Position numbers and translations under genes: made by a program. DNA of 64,000 nucleotides from Xanthomonas campestris pv. badrii (lineage in GTDB: Bacteria; Pseudomonadota; Gammaproteobacteria; Xanthomonadales; Xanthomonadaceae), in assembly GCF_012848175.1 (NCBI RefSeq), contig NZ_CP051651.1:1-64000 (forward strand). The letters are read 5' to 3'. The notes beneath the pieces are model-generated. The model saw nothing but the letters and a program-made list of their open reading frames with translations, did no database searches and was not told where the DNA came from. The number at the start of each line of letters is the position of its first letter. Position 1 is the stretch's first letter. Positions 29,724 through 39,079 of the stretch are shown here, one piece after another.

Positions 29724-30836
29724 ATGCTTCGGCATCGCCTTGTTGTCAGCTCCGTCCTGTGTGTCCTGCCGCTGGCACTGAGTGCCTGCGGCGGCAAGGC
29801 ACCGCCCGATCCACGCACCGCCACCCCGCTGGTCCGGGTGGCCACGGTGGGCGACGCCAATGCGGCGGCGCGCAGTTTTTCCGGCACCGTCGCGGCCCGG
29901 GTCCAGAGCGATCTGGGTTTCCGGGTTGCCGGCAAGGTGTCCGAGCGGCTGGTCGATGCCGGCCAGCGGGTCAAGCGCGGCCAGCCGCTGATGCGCATCG
30001 ACCCGGTGGATCTGCAACTGGCCGCACGTGCTCAGCAGGATGCGGTGGCCGCTGCCCGCGCCCGCGCCCAGCAGACCGCCGACGATGAAGCCCGGTACCG
30101 CGATCTGCGCGGCACGGGTGCCATCTCGGCCTCGGCCTATGACCAGATCAAGGCGGCCGCCGATGCCGCCAAGGCGCAGCTGAGCGCCGCCCAGGCCCAG
30201 GCCGATGTTGCCCGCAACGCCAATCGCTACACCGACCTGCTGGCCGATGCCGACGGGGTGGTGATGGAAACCCTGGTCGAGCCGGGCCAGGTGGTGGCGG
30301 CCGGGCAGCCGGTGGTGCGGCTGGCGCACGCCGGCCCGCGCGAGGCGGTGATCCAGCTGCCGGAAACCCTGCGCCCGCAGGTCGGCTCGGTGGCCCAGGC
30401 CACGCTGTTTGGCGACGCGGCCGTGACCGTCCCGGCCACGCTGCGCCAGTTGTCCGAAAGCGCCGACCGGCTGACCCGCACCTTCGAGGCGCGCTATGTG
30501 CTCGAGGGCGCGCTGGCGCAGGCGCCGCTCGGTACCACCGTCAGCGTGCGCGTTCCCGGCGCCAGCGCAGCCGGCACCCAGGCCGGCCTGCAGGTGCCGC
30601 TGGCCGCGCTGTTCGATGCCGGCAAGGGGCCGGGCGTATGGGTGATCGCCGGCAACCCGACCAAGGTGAGTTGGCGCCCGGTGACAGTGCTGGGCCTGGA
30701 CGATGACCATGCCAATGTTGCCGGCACGCTGGCGCGTGGGCAACGCATCGTGGCCCTGGGTGCGCATCTGCTGCGCGACGGTGCGCAGGTCCGCATTGCT
30801 GGCGACACCGCCAAGGCGGCAGGGGGGCAGCCGTGA
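29724..30836 (+). CDS. RND efflux periplasmic adaptor (membrane fusion lipoprotein)
   Basis: 370 residues with a lipobox LSAC (Cys near residue 22). Beta-barrel and lipoyl halves flank a helical hairpin: FSGTVAARVQSDLGFRVAGKV and VDAGQRVKRGQPLMRIDPVDL, then a helix rich in Ala/Gln (about 95-165), then ADADGVVMETLVEPGQVVAAGQPVVRL. It bridges the inner-membrane pump to the outer-membrane channel. Its stop overlaps the pump's GTG start by 4 bp. The outer-membrane partner is encoded divergently on the other side of tetR. Confidence 0.94.
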   Translation: MLRHRLVVSSVLCVLPLALSACGGKAPPDPRTATPLVRVATVGDANAAARSFSGTVAARVQSDLGFRVAGKVSERLVDAGQRVKRGQPLMRIDPVDLQLAARAQQDAVAAARARAQQTADDEARYRDLRGTGAISASAYDQIKAAADAAKAQLSAAQAQADVARNANRYTDLLADADGVVMETLVEPGQVVAAGQPVVRLAHAGPREAVIQLPETLRPQVGSVAQATLFGDAAVTVPATLRQLSESADRLTRTFEARYVLEGALAQAPLGTTVSVRVPGASAAGTQAGLQVPLAALFDAGKGPGVWVIAGNPTKVSWRPVTVLGLDDDHANVAGTLARGQRIVALGAHLLRDGAQVRIAGDTAKAAGGQP

Positions 30837-33800
30837 GCGAGGGCCGCTTCAATCTGTCGGCGCTGGCCGTGCGCGAGCGCTCCATCACGCTGTTTCTGAT
30901 CTTCCTGATTTCGCTGGCCGGCCTGGTGGCGTTTCTCAAGCTCGGGCGTGCCGAAGACCCGGCATTCACCATCAAGGTGATGACGATCGTGACCGCCTGG
31001 CCGGGCGCCACGCCGCAGGAAATGCAGGACCAGGTGGCCGAAAAACTCGAAAAGCGCATGCAGGAACTGCGCTGGTACGACCGCACCGAAACCTATACGC
31101 GTCCCGGCCTGGCGTTCACCACATTGACCCTGCTGGACAGCACCCCGCCCGCTGAGGTGCAGGAGCAGTTCTATCAGGCGCGCAAGAAAGCCGGCGACGA
31201 AGTGGGCAATCTGCCGGCCGGGGTGATCGGGCCGATGATCAACGACGAATATGCCGACGTCACCTTTGCGCTGTTTGCGCTCAAGGCCAAGGGCGAGCCG
31301 CAGCGGTTGCTGGCGCGCGATGCCGAGACCCTGCGCCAGCGCATCCTGCACGTGCCGGGCGTCAAGAAGGTCAACATCATCGGTGAGCAGCCCGAGCGCA
31401 TCTTTGTCGAGTTCTCGCACGAGCGTCTGGCCACGCTGGGCGTCAGCCCGCAGGACGTGTTCGCCGCACTCAACGCGCAAAACGCGTTGAATGCGGCTGG
31501 CTCGGTGGAAACGCGCGGGCCGCAGGTGTTCATTCGCCTGGATGGCGCGCTCGACAGCCTGCAGAAGATCCGCGACACCCCATTGGTGGTGCAGGGCCGC
31601 ACGCTCAAACTGTCCGATATCGCCACCGTCAAACGCGGTTACGAAGATCCATCCACCTTCATGATCCGCAGTGGCGGCGAACCGGCGTTGCTGCTGGGCA
31701 TCATCATGCGCGATGGCTGGAACGGCCTGGACCTGGGCAAATCGCTGGACAGCGAAGTCAGCGCAATCAATGCCGAGCTGCCGCTGGGCATGAGCCTGAG
31801 CAAGGTCACCGACCAGGCGGTCAACATCGACGCGTCGGTCGGCGAGTTCATGACCAAATTCTTCGTCGCGCTGCTGGTGGTGATGCTGGTGTGCTTCGTC
31901 AGCATGGGCTGGCGGGTGGGCATCGTGGTGGCGGCGGCCGTGCCGCTGACGCTGGCGGCGGTGTTCGTGGTGATGCTGGCCACCGGCAAGAACTTCGACC
32001 GCATTACGCTGGGCTCGTTGATCCTGGCGTTGGGCTTGTTGGTGGACGACGCGATCATCGCCATCGAGATGATGGTGGTGAAGATGGAAGAGGGCTATAG
32101 CCGCGTTGCCGCATCGGCGTATGCGTGGAGCCACACCGCCGCGCCGATGCTGTCCGGCACCTTGGTCACGGCGGTGGGCTTCATGCCGAACGGGTTCGCC
32201 GCCTCCACCGCCGGCGAATACACCAGCAACATGTTCTGGATCGTGGGTATCGCGTTGATCGTGTCGTGGGTGGTGGCGGTGGTGTTCACGCCCTATCTGG
32301 GCGTCAAGATGCTGCCCGACCTGAAGAAGATCGAAGGCGGCCACGCGGCGATGTACGACACGCCGCGCTACAACCGCTTCCGCGCTGTGCTGGCGCGCGT
32401 TGTCGCACGCAAGTGGCTGGTCGCAGGTTCCGTGGTGGGGCTGTTCGTACTGGCGATCGTCGGCATGGGCATCGTCAAGAAGCAATTCTTCCCGATCTCA
32501 GACCGACCCGAAGTGCTGGTCGAAGTGCAGTTGCCGTACGGCACCTCGATCAACCAGACCAGTGCGGCGGCGGCCAAGGTGGAAGCCTGGCTGTCCAGGC
32601 AGAAGGAAGCCAAGATCGTGACCGCGTATATCGGTCAGGGTGCGCCACGTTTCTTCCTGGCGATGGGCCCGGAACTGCCGGACCCCTCGTTCGCCAAGAT
32701 CGTGATCCGCACCGACGACCAGCACGAGCGCGATGCACTGAAGCTGCGCTTGCGTGAGGCGATCGCGCAAGGGCTGGCGTCGGAAGCGCGCGTGCGCGTG
32801 ACACAGCTGACCTTCGGTCCTTACTCGCAGTTTCCGGTGGCCTACCGGGTGAGCGGTCCCGACCCGCAGGTGCTGCGTGGCATTGCCGCGCAGGTCAAGC
32901 AGGTCATGCAGGACAGCCCGATGCTGCGCACCGTCAACACCGATTGGGGCGTGCGCACACCAACGCTGCATTTCAGCCTGGACCAGGACCGCCTGCAGGC
33001 AGTGGGGCTGACCTCGACCGCGGTTGCCCAGCAGTTGCAGTTCCTGCTGACCGGTGTGCCGATCACGCTGGTACGCGAGGATATCCGCAGCGTGCAGGTG
33101 GTGGCGCGTTCGGCCGGCGACACGCGCTTCGATCCGGCGCGCATCGCCGACTTCACCCTGGCCGGTGGCAATGGCCAACGGGTGCCCCTGTCGCAGGTGG
33201 GCAAGGTGGATGTACGCATGGAAGAGCCGGTCATGCGCCGCCGCGACCGGGTGCCGACGATCACCGTGGGCGGCGATGTCGACGACCAGCTGCAGCCGCC
33301 GGATGTCTCGGCGGCGATCACCAAGCAATTGCAGCCGATCATCGACAAATTGCCCAGCGGGTATCAGATCAAGGAAGCCGGCTCCATCGAGGAATCCGGC
33401 AAGGCGACCACCGCGATGCTGCCGTTGTTCCCGATCATGCTGGCCGCAACGCTGCTCATCATCATCCTGCAGGTGCGCTCGATCTCGGCGATGGTGATGG
33501 TGTTCCTGACCAGCCCGCTCGGCCTGATCGGCGTGGTGCCCACCTTGATCCTGTTCCAGCAGCCGTTCGGCATCAATGCCCTGGTCGGGTTGATTGCGCT
33601 GTCGGGCATCCTGATGCGCAATACGCTGATCCTGATCGGGCAGATCCATCACAACGAAGCCGAGGGGCTGGACCCGTTCCATGCGCTGGTGGAAGCCACC
33701 GTGCAGCGTGCACGGCCGGTGATCCTGACCGCGCTGGCGGCGATCCTGGCCTTCATCCCGCTCACCCATTCGGTGTTCTGGGGCACGCTGGCCTACACGC

Positions 33801-33925
33801 TGATCGGCGGCACCCTGGCCGGCACCATTTTGACCTTGGTGTTCCTGCCGGCGATGTATTCGATCTGGTTCAAGATCCGGCCCGACATCACCGGCAATAC
33901 GCCTGCGGTGGCACAGCACGCATGA
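30833..33925 (+). CDS. RND-family efflux transporter (inner-membrane pump)
   Basis: 1030 residues, full RND length, GTG start overlapping the adaptor stop. Twelve membrane helices are expected: one near residues 18-35, then two clusters after the porter domains (about 340-540 and 860-1010). The proton-relay signature LGLLVDDAIIAIEMMV and the repeat of GTLxxxxxTLxFLPAMYSIWF at the end are clear. It most resembles the subgroup near AcrB/MexF-like pumps that pair with single-lipoprotein adaptors. Drug or solvent export powered by proton influx is predicted; substrates unknown. Confidence 0.95.
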   Translation: MSEGRFNLSALAVRERSITLFLIFLISLAGLVAFLKLGRAEDPAFTIKVMTIVTAWPGATPQEMQDQVAEKLEKRMQELRWYDRTETYTRPGLAFTTLTLLDSTPPAEVQEQFYQARKKAGDEVGNLPAGVIGPMINDEYADVTFALFALKAKGEPQRLLARDAETLRQRILHVPGVKKVNIIGEQPERIFVEFSHERLATLGVSPQDVFAALNAQNALNAAGSVETRGPQVFIRLDGALDSLQKIRDTPLVVQGRTLKLSDIATVKRGYEDPSTFMIRSGGEPALLLGIIMRDGWNGLDLGKSLDSEVSAINAELPLGMSLSKVTDQAVNIDASVGEFMTKFFVALLVVMLVCFVSMGWRVGIVVAAAVPLTLAAVFVVMLATGKNFDRITLGSLILALGLLVDDAIIAIEMMVVKMEEGYSRVAASAYAWSHTAAPMLSGTLVTAVGFMPNGFAASTAGEYTSNMFWIVGIALIVSWVVAVVFTPYLGVKMLPDLKKIEGGHAAMYDTPRYNRFRAVLARVVARKWLVAGSVVGLFVLAIVGMGIVKKQFFPISDRPEVLVEVQLPYGTSINQTSAAAAKVEAWLSRQKEAKIVTAYIGQGAPRFFLAMGPELPDPSFAKIVIRTDDQHERDALKLRLREAIAQGLASEARVRVTQLTFGPYSQFPVAYRVSGPDPQVLRGIAAQVKQVMQDSPMLRTVNTDWGVRTPTLHFSLDQDRLQAVGLTSTAVAQQLQFLLTGVPITLVREDIRSVQVVARSAGDTRFDPARIADFTLAGGNGQRVPLSQVGKVDVRMEEPVMRRRDRVPTITVGGDVDDQLQPPDVSAAITKQLQPIIDKLPSGYQIKEAGSIEESGKATTAMLPLFPIMLAATLLIIILQVRSISAMVMVFLTSPLGLIGVVPTLILFQQPFGINALVGLIALSGILMRNTLILIGQIHHNEAEGLDPFHALVEATVQRARPVILTALAAILAFIPLTHSVFWGTLAYTLIGGTLAGTILTLVFLPAMYSIWFKIRPDITGNTPAVAQHA

Positions 33926-34057
33926 GGCGCCTGGGCGGCGGCAGCGATGCCGCTGCCCAGGCATGAATGCCTGCCTCCTTTCCCATCGATGCGCGTTGCC
34001 GGCCCCCGGCCCCGGCGCGAGATCGCACGCTGTTCTCTTTCATCCAAGGAACCTGCA

Positions 34058-34864
34058 ATGCAACAGAAAACGGTGGTGCTGATCACAGGGGTGTCGTCCG
34101 GCATCGGGCGCGTTGCCGCTGCACTTTTTGCCGCGCGTGGCTGCATCGTCTACGGCACGGTGCGCAATCGCGCCAACGCGACGCCGCTGCCGAATGTGGA
34201 GCTGGTCGAGATGGACGTCCGCGATGCGGCGTCCATCAAACGCGTCGTCGATGGCATCGTTGAACATAGCGGCCGCCTCGATGTGCTGGTCAACAATGCC
34301 GGCGTCAACCTGATGGGTGCGGTGGAAGAAACCAGCGTCGAAGAGGCCGCCGCGCTGCTGGATACCAACGTGCTGGGCATCCTGCGCACCATCCAGGCGG
34401 TGGCGCCGCACATGCGCGCCAACCGCGCAGGACGCATCGTCAACGTCAGCTCGGTGCTGGGATTTCTGCCGGCGCCGTACATGGGCGTGTACGCCGCCTC
34501 CAAGCACGCAGTGGAAGGGCTGTCCGAATCGCTGGACCATGAGCTGCGCCAGTTCGGTATCCGGGTGACATTGGTGGAGCCGGCGTATACCAAGACCAGC
34601 CTGGGCAGCAATTCGCCAGTGGCGCAGATCCCGATTGCCGAGTACGACCGCGAACGTGCGGTGGTCAGCCGTGCGGTCACCGGCCATCTCGACAACGCGC
34701 CGGAACCGCAGGACGTGGCCAGCACCGTGGTGGACGCCGCGCTGGGTACTTGGCGCATGCGTCGCACGCCCCCCGGCCAGGCATCGCTGCTGAGCAAGCT
34801 GCGCCGCTTCCTGCCCGCCAGTGCGGTGGATGGCAGCCTGCGCAAGCAGCTGGGGTTGGGCTGA
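34058..34864 (+). CDS. Short-chain dehydrogenase/reductase
   Basis: 268 residues, with AAGGA upstream of the ATG. Classical motifs: LITGVSSGIGRVAA (about 8-21), LVNNAGVNLMG, IVNVSSVLG with catalytic Ser, and YAASKHAVEGLSESL with the Tyr-Lys pair. The C-terminus is Arg-rich. An NAD(P)H oxidoreductase of unknown substrate. It lies 130 bp after the RND pump on the same strand and could be part of its transcript. Confidence 0.9.
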   Translation: MQQKTVVLITGVSSGIGRVAAALFAARGCIVYGTVRNRANATPLPNVELVEMDVRDAASIKRVVDGIVEHSGRLDVLVNNAGVNLMGAVEETSVEEAAALLDTNVLGILRTIQAVAPHMRANRAGRIVNVSSVLGFLPAPYMGVYAASKHAVEGLSESLDHELRQFGIRVTLVEPAYTKTSLGSNSPVAQIPIAEYDRERAVVSRAVTGHLDNAPEPQDVASTVVDAALGTWRMRRTPPGQASLLSKLRRFLPASAVDGSLRKQLGLG

Positions 34865-35038
34865 GTCAGCGGGTTGAGGCTGCGGACGTGGCCGTGCAGC
34901 CAGGATGAGGCCACCCGGCGCCGAGATGGCAACGCCGCCACCGTCCATGGGACCGGTCGAGGGCGCCGGATGACGCCGGATTCACCCGCAATGCCGGCTT
35001 GCCTCACAATAGGCGGCCAGTTCCGGAACCAAGTCGCC

Positions 35039-35371
35039 ATGCGCAAGACCTATCAGCTCAACCTCGAAGGCAAGAACCGCGATCGTCTGCTGGAAGCCAG
35101 CAAGCACGATATCCGCAAGTACATCCGCCGCGAGCGCCGCAAGGACCTGCCGGAAGGGGCCGATTACTGGGATTTCGACATGCGCTTCGGCGTGGACGAG
35201 GCCAGCGCGCAGCCGCTGCCGCCGGCAGAGCTGATCCGCTCGATCAATGCGCTCACCGGTGACGGTGGCGACCAGTTCTTCGTGGAAATCCTGCGCAAGC
35301 CCGCCAAACGCACCCCGCGTGCCGATGGCCAGGCGCTGGCCGGTGGCGAGCTGGATTTCGAGCAGGACTGA
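35039..35371 (+). CDS. DUF6172 family protein
   Basis: 110 residues starting MRKTYQLNLEGKNRDRL. Conserved features KHDIRKYIRRERRKDLPEG and DYWDFDMRFG match DUF6172, a small soluble family of unknown function. Strongly basic first half, acidic tail. The upstream open frame to 34874 has no family sequence, so the ATG at 35039 is preferred. Confidence 0.85.
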   Translation: MRKTYQLNLEGKNRDRLLEASKHDIRKYIRRERRKDLPEGADYWDFDMRFGVDEASAQPLPPAELIRSINALTGDGGDQFFVEILRKPAKRTPRADGQALAGGELDFEQD

Positions 35372-35651
35372 ACGCGGTTCTCGGATGATCCAATGACTGG
35401 ATGATGCGCCGCCGTCAGGAGGCGCAGCCGGTGCCCCGAAACGGCCAATCTGCGCGCCTTGCGCAGCTGCCTGGCCACTGTTCTCCACATTCCCGGCACG
35501 CCTCGCGCAGGGCGGCGTTTGCGGCCTTATGGCGTGGTGCGGCGAGCCAACATTGCGCGCCAGCTGTGCGGTCACCAGGTCTGGTGACCGCGCGCGACTG
35601 TCGATTTGAACAACGCCATCCGCAACACGATGTGCCGCGCGATTGCGCGGG

Positions 35652-36929
35652 TCAGTCCGGCTTGGTCGCGGCCTGCGCGGCTGCACGCAGCTTGTCCTTC
35701 TTGCTGGGCCGCTTGCCCTTGATGCCGCCGTTGTCATCGGCTGCGCGTGTCGGCGTGTCTTGGGCAGGTGCGTCGCTGGGCGCGGGTTCGAAGCCGGCGA
35801 TCACCTCGGCGGCGATACGCAGGCCTTGGCGTTTTTCGATCAACCGCCATTGCTGCGCGTTGTCGGCGGTGATGAAGCTGATCGCCACGCCGCTGGCGCC
35901 GGCACGTGCGGTACGGCCGATGCGGTGGGTGTAATCCACGGTGGAGCGCGGCAGGTCGTAGTTGATTACCGCTGGCAGCTGCACGATGTCGATGCCGCGG
36001 GCGGCCAGGTCAGTGGCGATTACCACCTGCACGGTCTGCTGTTTGAAGGCCGATAGCGTGCGTTCGCGGCGGCCCTGGCTCAACTCGCCGTGCAGCGGTT
36101 GTGCACTGATGCCGGCCTTCTCCAGCTTTTCAGCGACCTTTTCCGCGGTGTGCCGGCTGGCGACGAACACCAGCAGCTGCGGCCAGCCGTGATCGAGCAG
36201 CAACTGGCGCAGCAGCTGCGTGCGCTGGGCGGCATCCACGGTGATGGCGCGCTGCGCGATCCCCGGCGCCTGCTCTGGTGTCGCTTCGACGGTGATGCGC
36301 AGTGGGTCGCGCAGCCGGCGCTTGGCCAGCGCGGCGATGGCGGGCGGAAACGTGGCCGACACCAGCACGCTCTGCCGTTGCGCCGGCAATCGCGCAAGGA
36401 TGCGATCGAGCTCGGCGCCGAAGCCCAGGTCCAGCAGGCGGTCGGCTTCGTCCAGCACCAGGGTGGTCACTTCGCCCAGGCGCAGCGCGTTGTGCTCCAC
36501 CAGGTCCAGCAGCCGGCCGGGCGTGGCGACCACGATGTCGGCACCGCCGCGCAGCGCCAGCAACTGCGGATTGATCGAGCTGCCGCCGGTGGCGGCAACG
36601 ATCTTGAGCCGTCGCGGCAGGTGCGCGGCCAGCTGGCGCAGCGTGGCCTCCACCTGTGCGGCAAGTTCGCGGGTGGGCACCAGCACCAACGCACCCAGCA
36701 CGCGCGGAGCCGTGTCCGGGGCGAGCAGGCGTTGCTGCAGCAAGGGCAGCGCATAGGCCAGCGTCTTGCCCGAGCCGGTCTGCGCCATCGCGATCAGGTC
36801 GCGCCCGGCCAGCATCGGCGGGATGGCCTGCTGCTGGATGGGCGTGGGCGTGGGGTGGCCGGCCTGACGCAGCGCGGTCTCGAAAAACGGCAGTAGCTGT
36901 GGCGACAGCGAGAGGTGGGCAAATGACAT
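35652..36929 (-). CDS. rhlE: DEAD-box RNA helicase, RhlE type
   Basis: 425 residues from MSFAHLSL (36929); an ATG six codons upstream (36947) is possible. All helicase motifs are seen: Q-motif with PTPIQQQAIP, AQTGSGKT (Walker A), PTREL, TPGRL, DEADRLLD, SATFP, HGELSQGRRERTL, ATDLAARGID and HRIGRTARAG. The C-terminal tail (about 380-425) is Lys/Arg/Ala-rich (KGKRPSKKDKLRAAAQAATK), typical of RhlE for RNA contact. ATP-dependent RNA unwinding in ribosome assembly or RNA decay is the family role. A 6-bp inverted repeat lies 28 bp upstream. Confidence 0.93.
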   Translation of the reverse strand: MSFAHLSLSPQLLPFFETALRQAGHPTPTPIQQQAIPPMLAGRDLIAMAQTGSGKTLAYALPLLQQRLLAPDTAPRVLGALVLVPTRELAAQVEATLRQLAAHLPRRLKIVAATGGSSINPQLLALRGGADIVVATPGRLLDLVEHNALRLGEVTTLVLDEADRLLDLGFGAELDRILARLPAQRQSVLVSATFPPAIAALAKRRLRDPLRITVEATPEQAPGIAQRAITVDAAQRTQLLRQLLLDHGWPQLLVFVASRHTAEKVAEKLEKAGISAQPLHGELSQGRRERTLSAFKQQTVQVVIATDLAARGIDIVQLPAVINYDLPRSTVDYTHRIGRTARAGASGVAISFITADNAQQWRLIEKRQGLRIAAEVIAGFEPAPSDAPAQDTPTRAADDNGGIKGKRPSKKDKLRAAAQAATKPD

Positions 36930-37514
36930 GCGGCGATTATCCGGCATTTAGAGCGGCTGACAGGACCTGGCGAGCAGTTGTCAGGTGTTTGGACGGCGCG
37001 CTCAGAATCGGAGTGTATGAGGATTGCGGGCACCGGCCGCGCCCGCCCGACGGCTACGCAGTCGTTTTTGTTAGCCGCTGTGACGCTGCAGCGCCCGCGC
37101 GACGCTACGTGCAGGCCATCTTTCATCCAGCGCCGACCAGCAGCGGGATGCACGATGGCCGCGTGCAGTGGTAGGCACGTCGCAGGTGTGATGTAAGCGC
37201 CTGGATCAGAGTGCACGCCGTTGCGGAGCGCTGCCCGTATTCCATCCGTGCATCGATCGCCGACGCGCGTGTTCATCCGGGACAACGTTGCGCGCCCGCC
37301 GCCTGGTCGATGCGATCACCGCCGCACCGTGCGACCGGCCGTGCGCGGCAGCTGGCAGCGAGCGAACGTCGGGTGTCGTGAGTGTTGCGGATGCGTGGAA
37401 TCGATCGATTCGCATCCTGTTGCGTCGTCTGCAGATGCAGCCCTGCAGCGCGGGTGTCAGGCGCCGACGCATCGCTGCGCCGGCGCTTGCATCCGCCGTT
37501 GTTGCAGATCGGCT
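36930..37514. other. Gene-free region between rhlE and the E2 gene fragment
   Basis: 585 bp with no supported gene; open frames here are Arg/Pro/Cys-rich. The only structure noted is CTGACA...TGTCAG (36957-36984, 16-bp spacing) close to the rhlE start, which could be an operator. Confidence 0.4.
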
Positions 37515-37819
37515 TTACTGCGGCAGTGCCAGGTCCTCGAGCCAGGCCTTCTTCGGTATCCACCGCGATGCCGATATCGACCTGGGGATGCAGGGTGCGG
37601 CTGAGCGCATCGCCATCGAACCAGGCGTTGAGCGCAGGCACCGCCTGGCAGGCACGCACGATGGCGCGCACCAGGCGCACGGTGACGTCGTTACCCGGCT
37701 GCCACGCATGCAGGTCGGCATCGTCGTTGAGCGTGGTGGGTACCGCCTTGCTGTGCGCATCGGCCATGACGCGCGCCATGTTGCGGCGCACGCCCTTGAG
37801 CTGTTCGGGCTGGCCCTTG
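37515..37819 (-). pseudogene. Partial duplicate of the E2 acyltransferase gene
   Basis: 37543-37819 repeats 39443-39719 of the intact E2 gene with a single mismatch in 277 bp (37745 G versus 39645 A, Ala for Val). It encodes the start of the catalytic domain (RRNMARVMADAHSK to DTEEGL) without start codon or lipoyl domain. At 37542 homology stops; the next bases read LEDLALPQ then a stop (TAA at 37515-37517) in a shifted frame. That resembles an E2 C-terminus (the intact gene ends LLDDLALAD), suggesting a large internal deletion in a slightly different allele. It cannot make a working enzyme. Confidence 0.9.
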
Positions 37820-38146
37820 GCGACGACGCCCGGCGGCTAGTTCGCAAGAATATGCAAACTTGCGCTTGTCAACCATGCCGTCGATGGAGCAAGAGTAGGC
37901 TGAAAGCCAATATCTTAATCGGGGCACTCTTTTTAAATAAATAACGTCTCTATAGCTGTTCGATGGGAGTCTCCTATTTCCACTATGTCCAGTGGAGGCA
38001 CCCTCTGAGTTCTAGCTATGAGGTCCCGTAGATACATGATGTCGGCTGGCGTAGCCTTGGTTATGTCCGCGCAAAAACGCGCTGCTTGGGATTGCCCAGG
38101 TCCGATCCGGTGTTTAAACCGTTTGTCAAATCGAAGAGGTGTATTC
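37820..38146. other. AT-richer spacer before the possible effector gene
   Basis: 327 bp clearly lower in G+C than the flanking operon. It contains an inverted repeat CGCAAG-N10-CTTGCG (37841-37862) and a PIP-box-like pair TTCGA-N14-TTCCA (37959-37982), which departs from the TTCGB-N15-TTCGB consensus in both halves and spacing. A ribosome binding site (AGAGGT) precedes 38147. Confidence 0.35.
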
Positions 38147-38827
38147 ATGAAACCAAATTCAATCGGCAACGCACATGTTCCATCTCCCGTCTCCTCCGAC
38201 ACGGACGCAGCCAGCAGCCAACAGCACGCAGCACGCAGCACGCAGCAACAATCACACGGGACCTCTCGGCAAGACCAGATGAACCCCGTGCTAGAAGGCT
38301 TGGCCGATGTACCGCGTAGCCGTCTTGCAGGGCGGGTCAGATTCGCAAGTTGGGTTGGCGCTATAGGAGATCTCACCCCAGAAGGGAAGCTCTCCCCAGG
38401 AGATCCCCATTTCGTTCCCCTCGATACAAGGGAGCGAAAAGAAAAATATCCGGGGGCTAAATACGAACCCTCTTCTGAAAATAGGGAATTGATGATTCAG
38501 ACGAACGGGAACAAGGCTGCGGAGCGCCTTTACGACAGCTACAAAGAAAAATTGCCCAAGGTTATCAAGAAGTTCATCAAGGAAGGAGATCCTGCTTATA
38601 CTAAAACTATAGGGAGTGAGGAGGAAAGGAAGAGAGAGGGGGCGATTGCTCTGAAGCAATATAAAAATTTTAAGTCCGATGCCCGCCAGGGCAACCGGTT
38701 CTTCCCTGGTCTGAATTATCAACACCAGAAACTAAATGAGCCAAGGAACGACAGGATAAATCATCTTCGTGAGTTGGAGGCTGCTGCAGCGGAAGAAAAA
38801 GGCGGTGCTTCTAGTAGCGACAGTTGA
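38147..38827 (+). CDS. Unrecognised hydrophilic protein, possible secreted effector
   Basis: 226 residues from MKPNSIGNAHVPSPV. The first 50 residues are rich in Ser, Gln, Ala and Thr (SSDTDAASSQQHAARSTQQQ), lack a signal peptide and have few acidic residues, as in type III secretion signals. Then NPVLEGLADVPRSRLAGRV, a Gly-Leu-rich segment similar in style to the linker of several Xop effectors. The C-terminal two thirds are Lys/Glu-rich and helical (AERLYDSYKEKLPKVIKKFI; HLRELEAAAAEEKGGASSS). No catalytic motif or family recognised. Lower G+C than neighbours and position beside a duplicated gene fragment point to horizontal acquisition. Effector status is inference; an unrelated island protein is possible. 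Confidence 0.6.
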   Translation: MKPNSIGNAHVPSPVSSDTDAASSQQHAARSTQQQSHGTSRQDQMNPVLEGLADVPRSRLAGRVRFASWVGAIGDLTPEGKLSPGDPHFVPLDTRERKEKYPGAKYEPSSENRELMIQTNGNKAAERLYDSYKEKLPKVIKKFIKEGDPAYTKTIGSEEERKREGAIALKQYKNFKSDARQGNRFFPGLNYQHQKLNEPRNDRINHLRELEAAAAEEKGGASSSDS

Positions 38828-39079
38828 AGCGGCTAAGGTGCGCGCTGCAACCAGGCTTGGCTACTAGATGAAGCTGCGGAATACTCATAGGAAATTCGGT
38901 CGCCAGGCACACAGGAATGTTGCACGGCTGCCGGCACGGTTGATGAGTGGAATCAGCAGCTGCATCGCTCTGGTGTACCTGGTATTTGCATGCATCCGTT
39001 TGCGCCAGCATTGGCGGTTTCTGATAGAGCGTCCTATTTCAGGCAGCGCGGCGAGCCGTCGAGGCCGCCGCGCGAGCGC
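38828..39079. other. Right junction of the island, no gene
   Basis: 252 bp between the possible effector and the end of the E2 gene. No CDS, terminator or repeat was recognised. Confidence 0.4.

Noticed and set aside
37273..37791. 172-codon minus-strand frame spanning the E2 fragment
   Set aside because: Only the part above 37542 resembles E2; the rest is read-through of non-coding DNA after the deletion point.
37959..37982. PIP box upstream of the possible effector
   Set aside because: TTCGA-N14-TTCCA deviates from TTCGB-N15-TTCGB in both halves and spacing, and no convincing -10 follows at the expected distance.
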